Source: Fusobacterium sp.
Lineage (GTDB): Bacteria; Fusobacteriota; Fusobacteriia; Fusobacteriales; Fusobacteriaceae
Assembly: GCA_030527385.1 (NCBI GenBank)
Contig: JAUNAY010000055.1
Location: 1 to 7,870, forward strand
DNA: 7,870 nt
Direction: 5' to 3'
In this document: positions 5,800-7,870 of the stretch, in pieces
How the letters are laid out: each line of letters begins with the position of its first letter
Position numbering within the stretch: position 1 is the first letter of the stretch
Position numbers and translations under genes: made by a program
Notes under the pieces: generated by a model
What the model was told of the DNA's origin: nothing
The model's input: the letters and a program-made list of their open reading frames with translations, nothing else
The model's database searches: none

Positions 5800-7870
5800 T
5801 TAATCTATTATCTTCTCTGGTTTTAATCCATCAAATAGGTGAGTTTGTGGATTTGTTTTCTTGTCTGCTCCTGTTTCAGCTCCAAGTCCAAATATTGGTT
5901 TATCTGGGAATGCTAACAATGTAAATTGTAAAGCTGCTCTCCATTCATAATCTCTAGTTCCTAGATCATACTCTTGTTCATAAGCTACTGCCCATTGATA
6001 ATATCCAAACTCTCTTCCTATTTCAATTCCCAATCCATCTAAAGATCTTTTATTTCTATTCTCTTCAGATTTATCATTATAATTTTCGTAGAACTTAGCA
6101 TAAGTTCTTATATTCCAACCTTGGCTTGGTTTTCCAATTTTAGCTAAAAGACTTACTTTATGTTCTCTATCTATCTTATTCCATTTATTTCCACTCCAAC
6201 CAGCATTGTCATCTATTTCATAACCTATACCATATCTGTTTTGTGAGTAGAATATTTTTGCATTTACCTCTTCTAACGAGTCTAATAGATCTCCAGTCTT
6301 ATCATATCTAGCTTCATTTCTTTGAGCCATTAGATATATCTTAAAGTTACGTTTATAATCTCCTAAAGTATTAAATCTATCATACATTATACTATTTAAG
6401 TTAAAGTTTACACTATTTCTTTCTCTATCTCTTAAAATATCTCTTACTCTATATAATTCAGCTTGAGAAAGAGTGCTTGAATCCTTGTCAAATTCAAGTT
6501 CAGCATATCTTTTTAACTCATCATCTGTAAATCTTTTATCTCTATACTCATAATTAAGAGACAATACATCAGAGTTTCCTGTATTTCTCATCTCTCCATC
6601 AATAAGAGTTTTTGCTCCTGCTTCCTTATGTTTATAGTCTTCATAAGTTACAGCATAATAATTTTCTACATCTCCACCATCTAGGAAAGATATTTGATAA
6701 ATTTTGTTATCTACATCTAGTTCTCTTTCTTTAAGATCGTAGTTATCTCTTACATCTGTACCTTGACTAAATGTAATTCCCAGTTGATTATCATCAAAAC
6801 TATAATTATATCCATAAGTATTTGCTCTGATTTTTTCTTTAGCATTATCTACATTTTTCATATCCCAAATTTTAGAATTTATTCCTTGAGTATCATAACT
6901 AAATTTATGTTTGTCATATGTGTATGATGCTCCATAATTTATAAATGTTAAATCATTATAGTTATGATCCTTCTCATTTTCTGATGTATATCTTCTATCT
7001 TGTCCATAGTTTAATGTTAAAGATTGTTTATCATCTATCTTAAATGTTAAATCATTTTTGAATGCTTGTCCATTTAATTTGCTAGTATCTGCTGGATTTT
7101 CAGCTCTTTTATACTCTATATTATATACTGTTTCAGTATTTCCAACTGTTGTTGTAACTGTATCTTTTACCTCATAGATATTGTCTTTATTTTTTAATCT
7201 AATCTCTTCTGGAGTTACTTTTTTATTATTTTTATCTTTGTCAGTAGTATTTCCAAAATTTATATCTCCAGAATCATAATCATATCTTTGATAGAAAAGT
7301 TTTAAATCATTATTCATTGCAAAGTCAACTTTTCTATTTGAATCCTCTCTATTATCAAATAAATCTACAACGTGATTTAACTTTAATTGAGTTCTTAAAG
7401 TTGAATCCTCTCCAGTGGCATAATTTTTACCATATGGATTATATCCCTTGTCATATTTATCATATCTAACTCCACCAAATAGAGCTAAATTTCCATAATT
7501 TCCTAAAGATATTTCATTTTGTTCTGCACTTAACTCATAGAATTTTGATTCGTTGACATATTTTCTATATGATCCCTCTTCAAAATTACTCTTATCGTAT
7601 ATACCATCTCTATCCCAAAATTCCTCTTTTGTTTCTCCAGAAGCAAATGTGAACTTAGTATCATCATTATAAAAATCTACATATCCTCTCACTTCTCTAT
7701 AATCGTGATAAATAATATCTTCAAATCTATTATACTCTTTACTTCTTTCATTATTTTTTATAACATTTTTTCTAAGTGGATCTTGAGTTAAATCAAGCTT
7801 TCTAGTAAACTCATTGACATTTACTCCAGCTTTTACCATATAGTCTCCATACAGATCATACTCTCCAAAA
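5800..7870 (-). CDS. lptD: Outer-membrane beta-barrel protein, probably LPS-assembly protein LptD (C-terminal part, 5' end outside window)
   Basis: The reading frame is open to the right edge (first whole codon at 7869) and shows 689 residues before the stop. An internal Met at 7839 is not a credible start, because the frame continues upstream (FGEYDLYGDY) and no signal peptide follows that Met. The sequence consists of short alternating polar/aromatic stretches rich in Tyr, Asn, Asp and Lys, separated by very polar loops: the pattern of a large transmembrane beta-barrel. The last strands (YQWAVAYEQEY, then YEWRAALQFTLLAF) are followed by PDKPIFGLG and a 35-residue tail. A final strand followed by a GLG-type turn and a tail, rather than a terminal Phe, resembles LptD/OstA, which with LptE inserts lipopolysaccharide into the outer leaflet. 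No cysteine occurs in the visible part. The barrel call is firm. LptD itself is an inference, and another large outer-membrane protein remains possible. thrS follows after 28 bases. Confidence 0.7.
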   Translation of the reverse strand, partial: FGEYDLYGDYMVKAGVNVNEFTRKLDLTQDPLRKNVIKNNERSKEYNRFEDIIYHDYREVRGYVDFYNDDTKFTFASGETKEEFWDRDGIYDKSNFEEGSYRKYVNESKFYELSAEQNEISLGNYGNLALFGGVRYDKYDKGYNPYGKNYATGEDSTLRTQLKLNHVVDLFDNREDSNRKVDFAMNNDLKLFYQRYDYDSGDINFGNTTDKDKNNKKVTPEEIRLKNKDNIYEVKDTVTTTVGNTETVYNIEYKRAENPADTSKLNGQAFKNDLTFKIDDKQSLTLNYGQDRRYTSENEKDHNYNDLTFINYGASYTYDKHKFSYDTQGINSKIWDMKNVDNAKEKIRANTYGYNYSFDDNQLGITFSQGTDVRDNYDLKERELDVDNKIYQISFLDGGDVENYYAVTYEDYKHKEAGAKTLIDGEMRNTGNSDVLSLNYEYRDKRFTDDELKRYAELEFDKDSSTLSQAELYRVRDILRDRERNSVNFNLNSIMYDRFNTLGDYKRNFKIYLMAQRNEARYDKTGDLLDSLEEVNAKIFYSQNRYGIGYEIDDNAGWSGNKWNKIDREHKVSLLAKIGKPSQGWNIRTYAKFYENYNDKSEENRNKRSLDGLGIEIGREFGYYQWAVAYEQEYDLGTRDYEWRAALQFTLLAFPDKPIFGLGAETGADKKTNPQTHLFDGLKPEKIID

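Noticed and set aside
5793..5804. Perfect palindrome ATTAATATTAAT at the stop codon of the barrel gene
   Set aside because: It consists only of A and T, is short with no loop, and is expected by chance in such AT-rich sequence. It is not a terminator, and there is no sign of a specific operator.
5807..5834. TTGATG-16-GATAAT on the minus strand as a thrS promoter
   Set aside because: The spacing is one short of optimal, there is no extended -10, and the pair lies within coding sequence. Such matches are frequent in AT-rich DNA, so I mention it only as a possibility.
7837..7839. ATG as a possible start of the barrel gene, with GGAG a few bases upstream
   Set aside because: The reading frame stays open to the window edge, and no signal peptide follows this Met, although an outer-membrane protein needs one. 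The true start must lie upstream.
1..7870. Novel defence, mobile or RNA-based system
   Set aside because: I saw no transposase, direct-repeat array, tRNA or rRNA-like structure, toxin-antitoxin pair or unexplained gap longer than about 112 bases. Nearly all of the window is housekeeping coding sequence.

Overview
This window is a strongly AT-rich stretch of bacterial chromosome in which all four recognisable genes lie on the minus strand and read leftward. The plus strand is therefore rich in T and C. AGA/ATA-heavy, AT-ended codons, strong AGGAGG-type ribosome binding sites, and an outer-membrane beta-barrel gene beside a single-subunit DnaE polymerase gene together suggest a low-GC diderm. 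Fusobacterium or a close relative is the best guess. This is inference from composition and gene type, not a database match.

In order of transcription (right to left): (1) positions 7870-5800 hold the 3' part of a gene for a large outer-membrane beta-barrel protein, best read as the LPS-assembly translocon LptD (OstA family); its 5' end lies outside the window. (2) After a 28-base gap comes complete thrS (5771-3858), threonyl-tRNA synthetase, with all expected editing and zinc residues. A strong intrinsic terminator follows it at 3839-3804. (3) A promoter with an extended -10 element touches the U-tract of that terminator and drives complete dnaE (3745-329), the replicative DNA polymerase III alpha subunit. 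(4) A 65-base gap carries a second extended -10 promoter and leads into the first 87 codons of accB (263-1), the biotin carboxyl carrier protein of acetyl-CoA carboxylase, cut off by the left edge.

The likely transcription units are lptD-thrS, ending at the terminator, and dnaE followed by accB. No terminator is visible between dnaE and accB, so accB is probably read both from its own promoter and by read-through. The genes serve separate core functions (envelope assembly, translation, replication, fatty acid synthesis) and do not form a single pathway.

I found no mobile element, CRISPR array, RNA gene, toxin-antitoxin pair or defence system. This is an ordinary housekeeping region. The points most worth a second look are the apparently complete metal-binding PHP site in DnaE, the cysteine-free C-terminal LptD barrel with unusual polar and helical insertions, the charged linker of AccB, and the compact terminator/promoter arrangement between thrS and dnaE.
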